The notes: a model not told the origin generated them from the sequence alone. A DNA stretch of 64,000 nt from Norana najaformis (GCA_964023275.1 OZ029927.1:4945715-5009714); one strand, 5' to 3'. Positions 44,901 through 55,210 are shown, numbered from the stretch's first letter. Made by a program: numbers and translations.

Positions 44901-47296
44901 TCTGAATCCTAAAATCTTAACTGCATAAAAACTGTAAATCCTTAACTCAAACCACAGAAGTAGCATCAAAGTATAGCACTGAACCTTACTGCAATGTACT
45001 TCAACCACAGTTTGAAAGAATGCAACGAAACATCCACAGTGTGCAATTATTTCAGTTACTAAGAGATTACGATGGGAAGAGAATCACTTAACTAACAAGA
45101 ACTCAAACTGAAGTGCTATATAAGCAGAACATAAACAATAAATAAAATGTCCTTCTACCAAATCCAAGGTAAAGCTCGTATGCAGCACATACATAAAAAC
45201 TCAGATGTCTGTGACTGTTTCTAACATTTATTCAGGAGTCGTTGAATTCTGAGATGAGAGTGGATGAAAGTGTGGTTGCATTCAAAGGCTGCACAAATTT
45301 GAGTGTATGTATATAAACCAAATAAGCCATATAAATAACACTTTGTAGGTTATGTATGTTTACACTGTAAATAAACAAGTTTAAAAATTAGTTGCAATAT
45401 TTTATGAATAACTATAACAGGTTTGGTGTTTCTTCATTAACAATATTGAAGTTTTTAGCAATGTTGGCTGTTCAAATAGTTATATCTGAAAAAGCAAAAA
45501 CATATAATCAAATGAATGATATATATTGTTCAGAATTAAATTTTAAATAAACTTCATGTTTAAACTTTAGCTCTATCTTCAGTAAAGTAAAGTAGCCTAT
45601 ATTTCACAAGTGAGACTTGGGGAGGCATTCATTTCCTTTTCTTTAGGCCCCTGAGCCAGCAATGGACAAATTCCCAGGTCCTGGACACAGGGACAGCCCA
45701 TTGCAGGACTTGCTGTTTACTTCCCATCTTACACCAGCACCAAATTCTACTACTTGGTGACAGAGGCACGTGTGCGCAAACAACTTGCCCAGGGTTGTTA
45801 CACGGAGTCAAACCCGCAACCGCATGATCATTGACCAAGCGTGCTAAAATATGTCTGAACTACCGTGCCGCAATGGTTGATGAGGTGTGCCATTTTTACC
45901 TTTGAGAGGTGAAATGCGGTAAAACCACAAAAGAAATCTGGCAGAAGCCAGAATAAAATATCTGGCAGGCCAAGAGTTAACAACCATCTATAATGGTGCA
46001 GGAAGACAACAATGACCCCCATCTTCCTGTCAAAAACAAACTACAAGTTTAAAGCCCCCTCTGCAGATTCTGACATAACACAGGCCTGCTATTAACCCAC
46101 AAACTACAACATCCTTGTACAAACTACACTAGGTCTCACAAACTTCCTTAAACTTAATCTCTAACCGAATTTCAAGATTTATTCCAAAACAAACTCTCAT
46201 TAATGCTATACAATAAACTTAACCTAAGCACTCAAACTAAATCTCGATGCAAAACTCTAATCTTAAACTTAATTTAACCCATGCACAAATCAATGCCATA
46301 CCTTTAACTCTTAAACTGACACAAAACCTAAGTCTTGAAACCTAACGTCTAACCCTAACCTTGTAAACATAACCCTGGTCCCAAAGGACAACAGACAATT
46401 CTGTATAATAAGTCAAACCATAATGCCAAAACCATACACCTTATATTAATATTGAAGCTTTAACAAAAACTTGAAGCAAAGGAACATGTCATGTCATGTC
46501 AATTCGTCATCATCGCGTCACGACGGTTGACTACATGATAGGGCCATCTTTTTGTCCATTCATGCTCTATGGGGTTATATGACCAACTGAGCACCCCAAT
46601 CTCTTGTTGATCCTGCAGCTGACTAGCCGTTATACTGAGTTAAACCCAGCGTACGCCTCGTCCTGAACTCGGCAACCATCGTTGGATGTATCTGTACATC
46701 TCTTCCGCTAGTTGTCAGTGAGAGCCGTGCTGCTGCCCATGGCTCTGGATGTTTTAACGTCACATCCAGGACGCAAAGGAACAGGTTCATCTTAATTGAT
46801 GCAATCATGTTGCAACAAGCCAAATCTTCGCTAAAATGTCTGATATTGATGCCAGTTTGCTGTTTTGAAAAGGGATGTCAAGTCCTATAGTTCGACAATC
46901 ATTCTGAGTATACTGATGGCATATCGGACATCTACACTGTACTGTCCCAAGAGACCCCGCATTTCATGCAATATTATCATTAGCTGTCCTAGGGATGTTT
47001 TGGCGTCTTGGTAATAAAAACAGCGACAGAAAAATGCTCTAACACAATCCAGACACCTAAAAATTTGAACCTAGAGAACGTGCAGTCATCAGAACATGAA
47101 TTAATAGCAATACCAGTCATGTCATGACCCGAGTATCATGTATGAACCGAGAATAAAACGTCCACAAACAGTTAAGCAGCAAATTTTAAAATGAATATGC
47201 ATAAATATATTCACAGCTAGCATTTTGCGTCTGTTCTTCGGATTTCGCATTTTCACAAAGGTTTTCACCATTTTCTACTTCTACAGCAGTGGCCAT
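37846..47296 (-). CDS. Four-dsRBD RNA-binding protein with Gly/Arg-rich tail
   Basis: Joined from 47296-47215, 44827-44550, 43228-43037, 42021-41706 and 38948-37846: 1971 nt, 656 residues, all junctions in frame. Order: acidic leader (1-27), basic NLS-like KKKKFYTKKP (50-59), dsRBD1 about 83-150 (split over exons 2-3, KKKAK 129-133), dsRBD2 217-282 (KQKAK 265-269), dsRBD3 324-389 (KKQAK 373-377), dsRBD4 442-500 (GRTKKHALNNAAEKVL), and a Gly/Asn/Arg-rich tail (about 575-620). The LNE.RPG..YE and EGQ.FEASGPSK patterns resemble ADAR2 and ILF3/STRBP domains. No deaminase, DZF or helicase domain is present. Likely role: dsRNA binding, probably nuclear. No specific orthologue recognised. Confidence 0.85.
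39245..39700 (-). mobile_element. LINE-E ORF2 C-terminal fragment
   Basis: On the minus strand broken frames read LHWLPMQKFTEFEIIM, then VGSSCWNRLPSNLQNELLSL and FCKHLKTV, the HWL...WN.LP...F...LK pattern of LINE ORF2 ends. The same sequence with the same order recurs at 58520-58850. Confidence 0.75.
39723..39905 (+). mobile_element. SINE-4 copy, head missing
   Basis: Matches the body of the 45625-45895 copy: GGTTGTTCTTTGCACACATG, CTCTGTCACCATGCAGT, GTCCTGCAATATGCTGG. Confidence 0.75.
40022..40620 (+). mobile_element. LINE-D, ORF2 end and 3' UTR
   Basis: Reads TLIHALICTRVDFGNAIFAG, LQSVLNAAASLIGG, then an LRSASLGLLTVP block and NSWNRLSRGLRL, followed by a 3' end GGCGCTTTATAAATGTCAGA and ATTACA repeats. 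Stops interrupt the frame. It is antisense to the host gene. Confidence 0.85.
40905..40985 (-). mobile_element. LINE-B 3' end
   Basis: Reverse complement reads ACAGCGCCCTTTTTTCGACC and GTTACAGCGCTATATAAATTG followed by ATT repeats, matching 27865-27930. Confidence 0.8.
41706..42021 (-). CDS. dsRBD gene exon 4
   Basis: Acceptor at 42023-42022, donor GTAAG at 41705. It encodes residues 185-289: a Gln/Ala/Ser linker, then dsRBD2 with TRILNEVRPGTKYEVVSA, TVEGQRFEASGPSKQKAKAA and AVAELVL. Ends phase 1. Confidence 0.93.
42022..43036 (-). other. dsRBD gene intron 3
   Basis: No recognised feature besides a short purine-rich GACA patch near 42950-43020. The 182-codon frame across 42620-43168 is not coding. 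Confidence 0.65.
43037..43228 (-). CDS. dsRBD gene exon 3
   Basis: Acceptor at 43230-43229, donor GT at 43036-43035, phase 0 both ends. It opens with IYQGEGSSKKKAKSEAAEKA, the second half of dsRBD1 with its RNA-contacting KKKAK, then an Ala/Pro-rich linker. Confidence 0.92.
43385..43500 (-). mobile_element. LINE reverse-transcriptase fragment
   Basis: A minus-strand frame reads VPQDSVLGLWLF, a recognisable decayed form of the GVPQGSVLGPLLF motif. Flanks are not assigned. Confidence 0.55.
44158..44217. repeat. Perfect 26-bp inverted repeat with 8-nt loop
   Basis: 44158-44183 and 44192-44217 are exact reverse complements (26 of 26), separated by CAAAATAT. It lies in an intron of the dsRBD gene and would form a fully paired hairpin in RNA from either strand. 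Confidence 0.97.
44550..44827 (-). CDS. dsRBD gene exon 2
   Basis: Acceptor tgttttcag ending at 44828, donor GTAAGC at 44549. It encodes residues 28-120: Ser-rich stretch, KKKKFYTKKP, FIQMLHVKWLRQWIAGNG, then NPIMLINQIVPSAEYSLLSS and FVIQLKFNDQ, the first half of dsRBD1. The split fits exon 3 exactly. Confidence 0.9.
44828..47214 (-). other. dsRBD gene intron 1
   Basis: Contains a SINE-4 copy (45625-45895). The rest, including a CTAACC-rich patch near 46340-46370, holds no supported feature. Confidence 0.65.
45625..45895 (-). mobile_element. SINE-4, best copy
   Basis: Reverse complement starts GCGGCACGGTAGTTCAGAC, has B-box-like GGTTTGACTCC, then CTGGGCAAGTTGTTTGCGC, CTCTGTCACCAAG and AAGTCCTGCAATGGGCTGTC. 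Other copies are at 11437 and 39723. Confidence 0.8.
47215..47296 (-). CDS. dsRBD gene exon 1 (start codon), inferred
   Basis: The ATG at 47296-47294 sits in a strong AAAGATGGCC context and opens MATAVEVENGENLCENAKSE. The phase-1 end needed for exon 2 is met at 47215 with donor GTGAAT (47214), a weak site preceded by CT rather than AG. Another upstream exon structure is possible. Confidence 0.6.
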
Positions 47297-47387
47297 CTTT
47301 CTGTAAATGTCTATGTCAATGCCTCTCGGGTTACACGATGTCCGTCGAGAAGAGCATAAATGAGTAAGTAACAATGATATAGTAATC

Positions 47388-47720
47388 GTAAACTGGAGAT
47401 CTCTACAGCAACCAACGAAAGCTAAGTCTTTAGAACCAGTTTGTGCACAGGCGCTCAGTCAAAACAAAATTTATAGGCAGTAAGTGTCAGATTCGGATCC
47501 AGGTCAAGATCCAAGAGTCAGCCAAGCAGATAGTCAGACGGCTACGGTGGATGATGTTTGGAATTGAAGCGGTAAGACAGATAAGTAAATTATCGGTGAT
47601 TAGATAAAAAATGAAAAGACGAGGAATCAGGATAGCATTTGTGGAAGAGGAGTGTTTTTAGTTTTGAGTGAAAGACAGGCACAGATATGCAAGAAGTGAA
47701 GTGTATTGCAGCGTGATCAT
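47388..47720 (-). mobile_element. LINE-A 3' fragment
   Basis: Reverse complement contains TTTTGTTTTGACTGAGCGCC and the ORF-end block around CTTTCACTCAAAACTAAAAA, as in other LINE-A copies. It lies about 90 bp upstream of the dsRBD start codon, so it may sit in or near the promoter. Confidence 0.8.
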
Positions 47721-48029
47721 GAAATGTTAATTACGCATTTCTTCGGAGTCGTTATGCCAAATTAACAAAACCGCCAAATCGCAAGTTCTCGATCAAGTTA
47801 GCCTCTTTACACCGAGGGCTGTATACGGATAATGAACTTAATGTTGAACGAATTTCATCACTGATTTGCTACGTACACTCTTTGGTAGGACCTAGAGTCA
47901 TTGTTGCAACAACCATAAGGGTCAGAGAACACACGTACAGTCACCGAGATTTGAGTTAAGTAAGTATGTGACCGTTAATAGGCAACAGAAACGCACATAC
48001 TTCACAAGAAATACTCACCTGCTCGCAGT

Positions 48030-48830
48030 CTTGGCATTACCTTCGACTCAAATCTCTCGTTTTAAAATCATGTACAACCCCCCGCATATCTACGTCATTT
48101 ATATTAATGACAGCGGCCGTATTCGATCTGTGCTTGATATTAAAACTGCCTCTGCACTCGTTACCTCTTTGTCCACTTCAAGCTTGACTAATGTAATTCT
48201 CTGTTCCTTAACCTGGGATCCACTCAAATTAAGCGTCTTCAACTCATCCAAAACTCATTTGCCCGAACTGTCGCCAGGACACGCAAGCATCAGCATATCA
48301 CTCCTATCCTGAAATCGCTCCACTGGCTGAAAACCCCCTCGAATGCATTAATTTACAAATTCTTTCGCTATCCATTAGCCATCTGCAACACTCACAACAC
48401 TTATCTTCGCAAACACTTCCACTTACTTCACTCTTGCGCATCTCCCAATAGGCCAACTACTCGTCTTAAGTTTTCCGATCGATCCATATCCCATATTGTA
48501 CTTCGACCATGGAAAAATCTCCCTCCTGAATTCCGCACATTCTCCATTCCTCTACACCTCCTGTCGTTCTTTCACCATCACCTGTCTCAATTCCCTCTAT
48601 CTATCTCTCATTAGGCTTTTCGATCAATACTGAAATCCAACCTTTTCAACCAATTTTACCCATCCAATCCAATCTGCTGCCTTCTCGTTGAACACTGAAC
48701 CCGAAACACAACCCACTTGCCGTAACATCTCCTTCTGGTCTCCTGTAAATTGGATTTTTTGCTTCATACACGGTAAGGTATCTCTGGACAACCCATCGAG
48801 CTTGATGTAGCGCTCGTGAATAATCTGGTA
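48030..48830 (+). mobile_element. LINE-F ORF2 C-terminal region, degenerate
   Basis: In shifting frames: IRSVLDIKTASALVTSL, NSFARTVARTRKHQHITPIL, KSLHWLKTPSNALIYKFF, FSDRSISHIVLRPWKNLPPE. This is the post-reverse-transcriptase region of an L2-like LINE. The 3' end TAGCGCTCGTGAATAATCTG suggests kinship with LINE-A. Confidence 0.7.
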
Positions 48831-49082
48831 CCCTGCTCTTAGCGTTTAAACTAGATATTTAGAAATCATCAAGTTTACAGTAGTTGCCTACTGATTTGTT
48901 ATGTACTGTACGGTTATTGGCACAACAACTTCGAGTTAAGTAAGTACTGATGCTGCTTCTTCTAACATATACAGCTAATCGGTCTGGAAAATACTTTTTA
49001 TTGTATGATAATTATTATCCATCGACAGAGCATTCTAGAGTCACCGATCAGAAGGGGTAAACCTGTATCATCTCATCGGGTC

Positions 49083-49146
49083 TACCGAGGATACCGAAGA
49101 TACCGAGGATACCGAAGATACCGAAGATACCGAAGATACCGAAGAC
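49083..49146. repeat. 9-bp tandem repeat, GATACCGAA type
   Basis: About seven units of GATACCGA(A/G), some adjacent units identical. The matching YRRYRGYRR open frame is a by-product. Confidence 0.93.
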
Positions 49147-49300
49147 GGGGTACTCGCTACAGTACACTAACCGTACGCTGTCAGTAGGAAGATCAGACGC
49201 CGAAGGAGAGGACTGGTGATCCGCCCTCATATGCCGAGGCTAATAAAACTGAAGGGGCTAACACTTCGTACTGCGTCTTAGCCTAGATTACACGACTGCT

Positions 49301-49532
49301 CTTATCTTCTTCTTCTTCTTCTTGTTTTCTTCTTCTTCTTCTTCTTCTTCTTCTTCTTCTTCTTCTTCTTCTTTTCCTCCTCCTCCTGCTCCTCCTCCTC
49401 CTCCTCCTCATTCTTCTTCTTCTTCTTTGCATTATTTGCATTCTTCTTCGCATTCTTCTTCGCATTCTTCTTCTTCGCATTTTTCTTCACGTTCTTCTTC
49501 TTCACATTTTTCGCATTCTTCCCAGTTTTTCT
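49301..49532. repeat. CTT/CCT polypyrimidine tract
   Basis: About 230 bp of almost pure pyrimidines on the plus strand, with TTC, CCT and TTCGCA subrepeats. Open frames on both strands are low-complexity artefacts. Confidence 0.95.
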
Positions 49533-50303
49533 ATGTTTAAATTTATGATCTGCAGCGTTTTTCTTAGTGCAATCATTGTACTTAAGACGTCATACCAAAC
49601 TACAATACGGTATGCATATGACTTTAAAGTCACAAATACTTTTTCCAAAGATGTAACGTCAGCTCTGGACCAGTGTTTCCTTTAACATTGTGCGAGTGCG
49701 CGCGCACGACCTTTGAGTTGAAATATTTTCTGCCAGCATGCAAATTTTTTGATTAGTCATGTTATTTGAAAGTTAAATTTAGCTCATTGTTACACGTGCT
49801 GACATATTTAGCCTGTCATGTTCAAAAGGCAAAAAAATTTGTTGAGTATCCGTATGGCCTGCTAGCCAAAAAGTTGCGAAGTGTCCACCCAGACGGCCAG
49901 TCACATTCATCTGGCCCATATGATACACTCGTCTATTTAGCCACCGGCTCAAACCGGTACGCGCCCTCTGTGTATTATGAATGCGGCTTTCTGAACTCTA
50001 ATTGATGGATACTTTGTGATAAGCTTAGTGCTATCTCCTCTACCAATGTCCTACACGTGTATTGTACAGACGAGATGACGAAGAAAACAACTCCGTTTAC
50101 AAGTATTGCTAAAAGCTTTAACAAATTCTCAGTATCATGATGTTCCAAACGCCGTACTTGAAGAGTTAACTCTGTAAAACTATACAGAGAAGCTGTCTAA
50201 TAACGGTCGAAGATAATGAAGCAAAAATTGCCCAACAGCTCTTTAGCATAATCACTCCAGTGTACGCGTTTTTCGAGGTACTGAAAGCCCATGCAACTTG
50301 GCA

Positions 50304-50548
50304 TACATACATACATACATACACGCATACATACATATATACATTGTATATATGTATGTATGCATGCATGAATGCATGCTTATGTATGCATGCATGAATG
50401 CATGCTTAGGTATGTATGTCTATGTATGTATGTATGCATGCATGTATTTATGTGTGTATGTACTGTATGAATGCATGCTTATGTATGTATGCCCATGTAT
50501 GTATGTATGTATGTATGTATGTATGTATGCATGTATGTATGTATGACA
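50304..50548. repeat. ACAT/ATGT microsatellite with inverted left part
   Basis: CATA/ACAT repeats (50304-50343) turn into ATGT/ATGC repeats (50350-50548), so the left part is complementary to the right. Confidence 0.95.
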
Positions 50549-50577
50549 GCTTTTTAGGTACCTCTCAAAAGCGTGTG

Positions 50578-50745
50578 CCGAAGACCCGGGCTCCGCAGCT
50601 AAGACCCGGGCTCCGTGGCGAAGACCCGGGCTCCATGGCGAAGACCCGGGCTCCGCAGCTAAGACCCGGGCTCCGTGGTGAAGACCCGGGCTCGGAGCGA
50701 AGACCCGGGCTCCGCAGCTAAGACCCGGGCTCCGTGGCGAAGAGC
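50578..50745. repeat. 20-bp GC-rich tandem repeat
   Basis: Eight intact units and one decayed unit of AAGACCCGGGCTCCG plus a variable end (CAGCT, TGGCG, ATGGCG, TGGTG). The order of end variants repeats (CAGCT-TGGCG), hinting at a higher-order unit. Each has a CCCGGG core. Confidence 0.95.
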
Positions 50746-50847
50746 CGAACTCCCATGGAACCCTTACTTTGCCTCTGCCCACTCTCAAAAACCATGTTGA
50801 CGGCTGTCTAGCGCAGAAAATAGCCTTCATTCGAGACAGATGTAGGC

Positions 50848-51030
50848 TATTATTATTTCTGTATTTATTAGGCGCCACTATATAATGACTTAGAATCGAT
50901 GGCGCCGAGCAATTGTGAGTGAAGGACTTGCTCGAAGTCCCTACACATTGACCGTTTTGGAACAGTCTCGAACCCGTACTCTCTTCGTTACAAGCCGAGC
51001 GCTCTATCCAATATGCTACTGTGCCCCACA
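50848..51030 (-). mobile_element. SINE-1 copy
   Basis: Reverse complement shows the A-box region GTAGCATATTGGATAGAGCG, B box GGTTCGAGAC and 3' end TAGTGGCGCCTAATAAATAC. Confidence 0.88.
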
Positions 51031-51619
51031 ATATGCTACATTGCCTCACGAATGTAGACTAATATTTAGGCCTAATCAACTTTTATCTGAAATTAATGTT
51101 GACGCTAATTTGTGCAAACTCTGAATTTGGCCATTTTTATAGAAACTCTGCTTCTCAGTGAAATGCAGTTTGTCAGTTATGAATCTGTTTGACCCCCATC
51201 GGATTTGCAGAAGGAAACAGGGAGTTGGAAGCGAAAGCTGGCAGCAGCACCTGAGATGGAGAGGCAGAATGGTGATTAGTAGGATGGAGAGGCAGAACAT
51301 AAGTAGCGTTGAGGGAGAGGAAGTGAAATGAGGTCCAAAGACCACCGTGTGGAATTCGTGACATGTCTTGACTTCTTCAGTTGTCGACTGATGAAATAAT
51401 TTATGACTGCGTCAGTCTGTGTGACAACGCTTCTGCTGATAATTTTATAGCGCTATACTTTCAAAAATTGCAACGTTCGTCAGCGTTCAAAAAGGACAAA
51501 ATCAAGGGAACCAGTTTAATCAATCTTCTGACACAATGTTTTGCAATGTTTTGTCGACTTAAGAATTAATTACTGTCTGGAATTAAGGTTATTTACTGCG
51601 TTTGACACCAATTTCTTGG

Positions 51620-52400
51620 AATGTAGCAGTCGTCACATTTCTTGGTAAGTGCCGACCGTCATCAACGATCCGTCCGTCCGTCCGTCCGTCCGTCCGTCCC
51701 TTAAGACTGGGTTTCCTATATTGTCCTGAGAATCCCCTTCGACGTCACACGAACGGACGTGACGCCTTCGGGCGTCGTCACACGCGCCCCTTCGACGTAG
51801 ACTCCTCGCCACAGCTCACGGGCCTCGGCCGGCAGCGGCGGTGGCAGCGGCCGCAGCGGCGTCAGACCCAGTCGGGCGCCGTTGACGTCTTGACGGGCAG
51901 CGGGCTGCATCCCGGGTGACCAGGCGCCCGCTTTGGAACGTACGTCAAACGCACTTCGATGGAAGATGCTTTATTTGCATCCCCCCTCGGCCGCTTCCAC
52001 CCTCCCTTCCACTTTTCCTCTCTTTTCCCATCTTTGCAACGGTGTCATTCGTACGCATGCACGCACGCGTCTGACGTCACGAGAACCGTAGCCCCACCCT
52101 CTCATGACGTCAGTAGCCAAGCGCCAGCCAATCGGAAGCCGTGCGCCGGGCAATTCATCCGTTTTATCGCAGGCTATTTTTATCGACGTCTCTTCGGCGT
52201 ACACGCACCATATGCGTGCGCGTATGTGCGTACGCCATCTCTCGATTTTCCTAAGGAACGGGCGTTCGTACGTCGGGAGTGGTGGGCGAAGCGTATTGCG
52301 ACCGTCAGAATTTTGTAAGCGTGTACACCGGTCTCTGGCGAATGCGATCTCTGTACACATCCTGATAAATATGGAGACCACTACTGGCGCCTGATCCACT
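51620..52400 (+). promoter_or_regulatory. CpG-rich candidate promoter
   Basis: The most CpG-rich stretch in the window. It has an octamer ATTTGCAT (51973-51980), two perfect CRE palindromes TGACGTCA (52072-52079 and 52105-52112), CCAAT (52128-52132) and a TATA-like CTATTTTTATC (about 52172). The order and spacing suit a plus-strand start near 52200. No coding exon is found nearby; the open frames across it are GC artefacts. Could serve a noncoding RNA or a first noncoding exon. Confidence 0.45.
51667..51700. repeat. GTCC microsatellite
   Basis: About eight tandem CCGT/GTCC units. Confidence 0.95.
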
Positions 52401-52732
52401 GGATATCGTAGCTTCAAGAGCCTGGATATTTCTCAATCGAGTCTTCGGTCAACCGTAAACTTCAGGCAAGTCAACTTTCTTGGCCTCATGGCCGGCTTCA
52501 TGCACCCTTTCGCTTGTCTCCAAACCCCCTATAGAACCTAGTTTAGAAGACCATCTGTTAGGATCTATAATAGTTCTCCATCTAGCCTACTTCAGCTATA
52601 GAGTTGAAAGACAAAAGGTCAAAGGCCATACGTTGATAGGGCGTCGTAACCCCGGAATTGTTTCATCGGTGAGTAGCTCCGTTGGCTCCCTGATTGGGCG
52701 CTTTCGAAGCGATGCTGGGCCCATTTGCACCG

Positions 52733-52753
52733 ACCGACCGACCGACCGACCAG
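52733..52753. repeat. GACC microsatellite
   Basis: Five tandem CCGA units. Confidence 0.9.
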
Positions 52754-52954
52754 CGAGTCAGCTGTACTAAGTGGACCAGTTTTGAGGCTACAGTTTTCCT
52801 ATCGTCTGCGCAGCCAGAGTTTTATGCTTGAAAACGAACGGCTTTTATTATAGTCTTTGGTCGTCATCTGCCATCTAGCGGGTTCATTCGGTCGAAATTT
52901 AATGGTGCCAGTTGTAAGGCAAGACGACAGTGATCAATAAGTAAAGTAACAGGA

Positions 52955-53120
52955 GAGAGTGGGAGAGGAGGAGGAGGAGGAGGAAGAAGAAGAAGAAGAA
53001 AAGGAAGGAAGAGGAACAGAAGGAGGAGCAAGCGCGGGATGAGGGAGAGGGACAAAAGAGGAGACTATAGGATTAGGAGGTCGTGGAGGAAAGGAGGAAA
53101 ATGAAATGGAAGAGAAAAGG
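52955..53120. repeat. Polypurine GGA/GAA tract
   Basis: GGAGGA and GAAGAA repeats, purine on the plus strand. Confidence 0.9.
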
Positions 53121-53229
53121 ACCTTGTAATAATGGCTGAATAAAAGTTGTCAGAATTTGAATTGATAGACATTCAGAGAGAACAGTAGATGAGATAAGTA
53201 CAGGATAAGGAATAGTAACAATTATAGGC

Positions 53230-53490
53230 TTATAATAACAACAACGACAATAACAACAACAACAATATTAATAATCGATGCTTTTTAAGAATGATGCTTT
53301 TTTGATGCGGCATCTTTTCCACCAAAGAACCCATCAGCAATGATTAGCCTTCCCGGAGTAATGCTTCATTGATTTTTTAATCCTGAAGGATTATATGTAC
53401 CTAGGATAAAAAATGATGATGATGATGATAATAATAATAAACAATAATAAAATAATAATAATAATAATAACAACAACAACAATAATGTAA
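53230..53490. repeat. ACA/ATA-rich microsatellite patches
   Basis: CAA/ACA runs near 53240-53270 and ATG/ATA/ACA runs at 53410-53490. Confidence 0.9.
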
Positions 53491-53682
53491 TAATGATGAA
53501 AAGCGACGAAAGGAAGTCTCGGAAGGAGATTAAGAATAATATGCTTAGGGGAAGGAGTGCTGTTAGGAATATAGAGTCGAAAGAAAGGACTGTCCACCCT
53601 CCGTCATATGCTGAGGCTAAGAAAAATGAAGTCGCTAACATTTCATATCGATGACTGTTTCTTAGATTTGGCTTAAGGAATG

Positions 53683-53943
53683 ATCTTCTTCTTCTCCTCC
53701 TTCTTCCTTTTCCTCTTCTTCTTCTTCTTCCTCTTCTTCCTCTTCCTCCTCCATATCTCCCTTTTCCTCTTCCTCTACCTCTTCCTCTACCTCTTACTCT
53801 TCCTCCTCCTCCTTTTCCTCTTCCTCTACCTCTTCCTCCTCCTCCTTTTCCTCTTCCTCTTCCTCCTCCTTTTCCTCTTCCTCCTCCTCTTTCTCTTCCT
53901 CCTCCTCCTCTTCCTCTTCCTCTTTTTCTTCTTCTTCTTCTTA
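53683..53943. repeat. Long CTT/CCT polypyrimidine tract
   Basis: About 260 bp of nearly pure pyrimidines, with CTCTTCCTCTAC subrepeats. Frames on both strands here are artefacts. Confidence 0.95.
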
Positions 53944-53949
53944 GGAAAA

Positions 53950-55060
53950 GCAACAGAACGGAGAAAAAGAGAAAAAGATTAAGAATTGGCATGTGTTATG
54001 TAAAATGTTCTATTTTCCTAAAGACAACAAGGAAAATTTGACATCCATTTTAAACTGGTACATAGGAGGTTAGTTGGTTAGACATGAAGCAAAGAATTGC
54101 ACGGAGTGGGTCCAGCGATTACAATGAAGAACTCTCTTATTCTGTAGCAGAAGAAACTTGTTTGATATTTTTTGCTGAAGTTCTGGTGAAATGACTAAGC
54201 AGTTCCGAGTTAACATGGAAGCAACCATCAAACTCTTTCCTCCTCTTCGTTCGTTTATCTTTTTCTTTTCCCTCCTCTCCTTTCTTTTCTTTTCTTCTTC
54301 ATTCTATATGTTTCTTTCTTCATTCGTTTTCATTCATTTTCCTATATTTCCTTTATTTTTCTTTAATCCTTCCTTTAATTATTAACCTTTCTTTCCTTCC
54401 ATCTTTTCTCCGTACCATGTTTATTCTTTCAAGTTTTCTTTCGTTTTCCGTTCCTGTATTCAGTCTTATTACACGCTTCTTAAATATCCTATTTTACCTC
54501 TGCCCTTCGCCCTTTGCCCTTGTTTTCTTATCACGGGTCATCCAGCCATACTGTATTGTTTCATTCGGTTTAATAGTTACCTAGTTAGTGTTCTAAACAT
54601 CTATGTTGCACATTCTAAAAACCTCTCGAAGGCGCTCCTTGCTCTAATAATAGCTGGAAGAAGCTCGATTTGTAGGTTTTCGCACACACGTAGAACAAGA
54701 CCAATGAAGTCTCGCTCTTGACCGACTGACGATATTATGTTCAGAGTTGCATTTCTGGCATTTACCTTCTTTCATTCCTCTCCCTTTCTTTCTTTTCTTT
54801 AACTTTTCCTCTACATTACTCGAATCTATTCCCTCTGTATTCTTTCTTTCATTCATTCGTTGTTCCTAACTTCTATCGTCATTCATTGTTCGTTATTTCT
54901 ATTCTCTAGTCCATCTTTCTTCTCATCCCTCCCTCGTTATTCTATAATTTCCTGCTTCACCTTTGATTTCTTTGTTTCAGAACTTTATTTGATATTTCCT
55001 TCTTACTTTATTCTTTGATTCTTTCATTTTGCTCTCCTCTCCTTCTTAATTATCATTATA
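53950..55060. other. Pyrimidine-rich unassigned DNA
   Basis: TTTC/CTTT-rich, with no gene or element recognised. Confidence 0.5.
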
Positions 55061-55067
55061 ATGGATG

Positions 55068-55210
55068 TTGACCTGGAACCGAACTCTTTTGCCTATCAAT
55101 TTTGTTTTGACTGAGCGCCTGTGAATAAGCTGGTTCCCGCGGGGCGGCTTTCGTTGGGCGCTGGAGAAATCTCGGAATTACGATTACGATACGATTACGA
55201 TTATAATTCG
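55068..55210 (+). mobile_element. LINE-A 3' UTR fragment
   Basis: The clean 3' end of the family: GACTGAGCGCCTGTGAATAA, TTCGTTGGGCGCTGGAGAAA, then ATTACGATTACGATACGATT. Confidence 0.9.

Noticed and set aside
46340-46375. CTAACCCTAACC-like string suggesting telomeric repeat.
   Set aside because: Only a couple of imperfect units in a generally CTAAAC-rich patch; not an interstitial telomere.
49283-49540. Arg/Lys/Glu- or Ser/Pro-rich open frames.
   Set aside because: Translation of a CTT/CCT repeat tract; low complexity on both strands.
50420-51049. A 209-codon minus-strand frame.
   Set aside because: Runs through a SINE, the 20-bp repeat and a microsatellite.
51602-52417. Arg/Pro-rich frames of 96-148 codons in the CpG-rich stretch.
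   Set aside because: Open only because of GC bias; they occur on both strands and in several frames, with no conserved motif.
53366-53992. A 208-codon Gly/Arg-rich minus-strand frame.
   Set aside because: Derived from the polypyrimidine tract and neighbouring ATA repeats.
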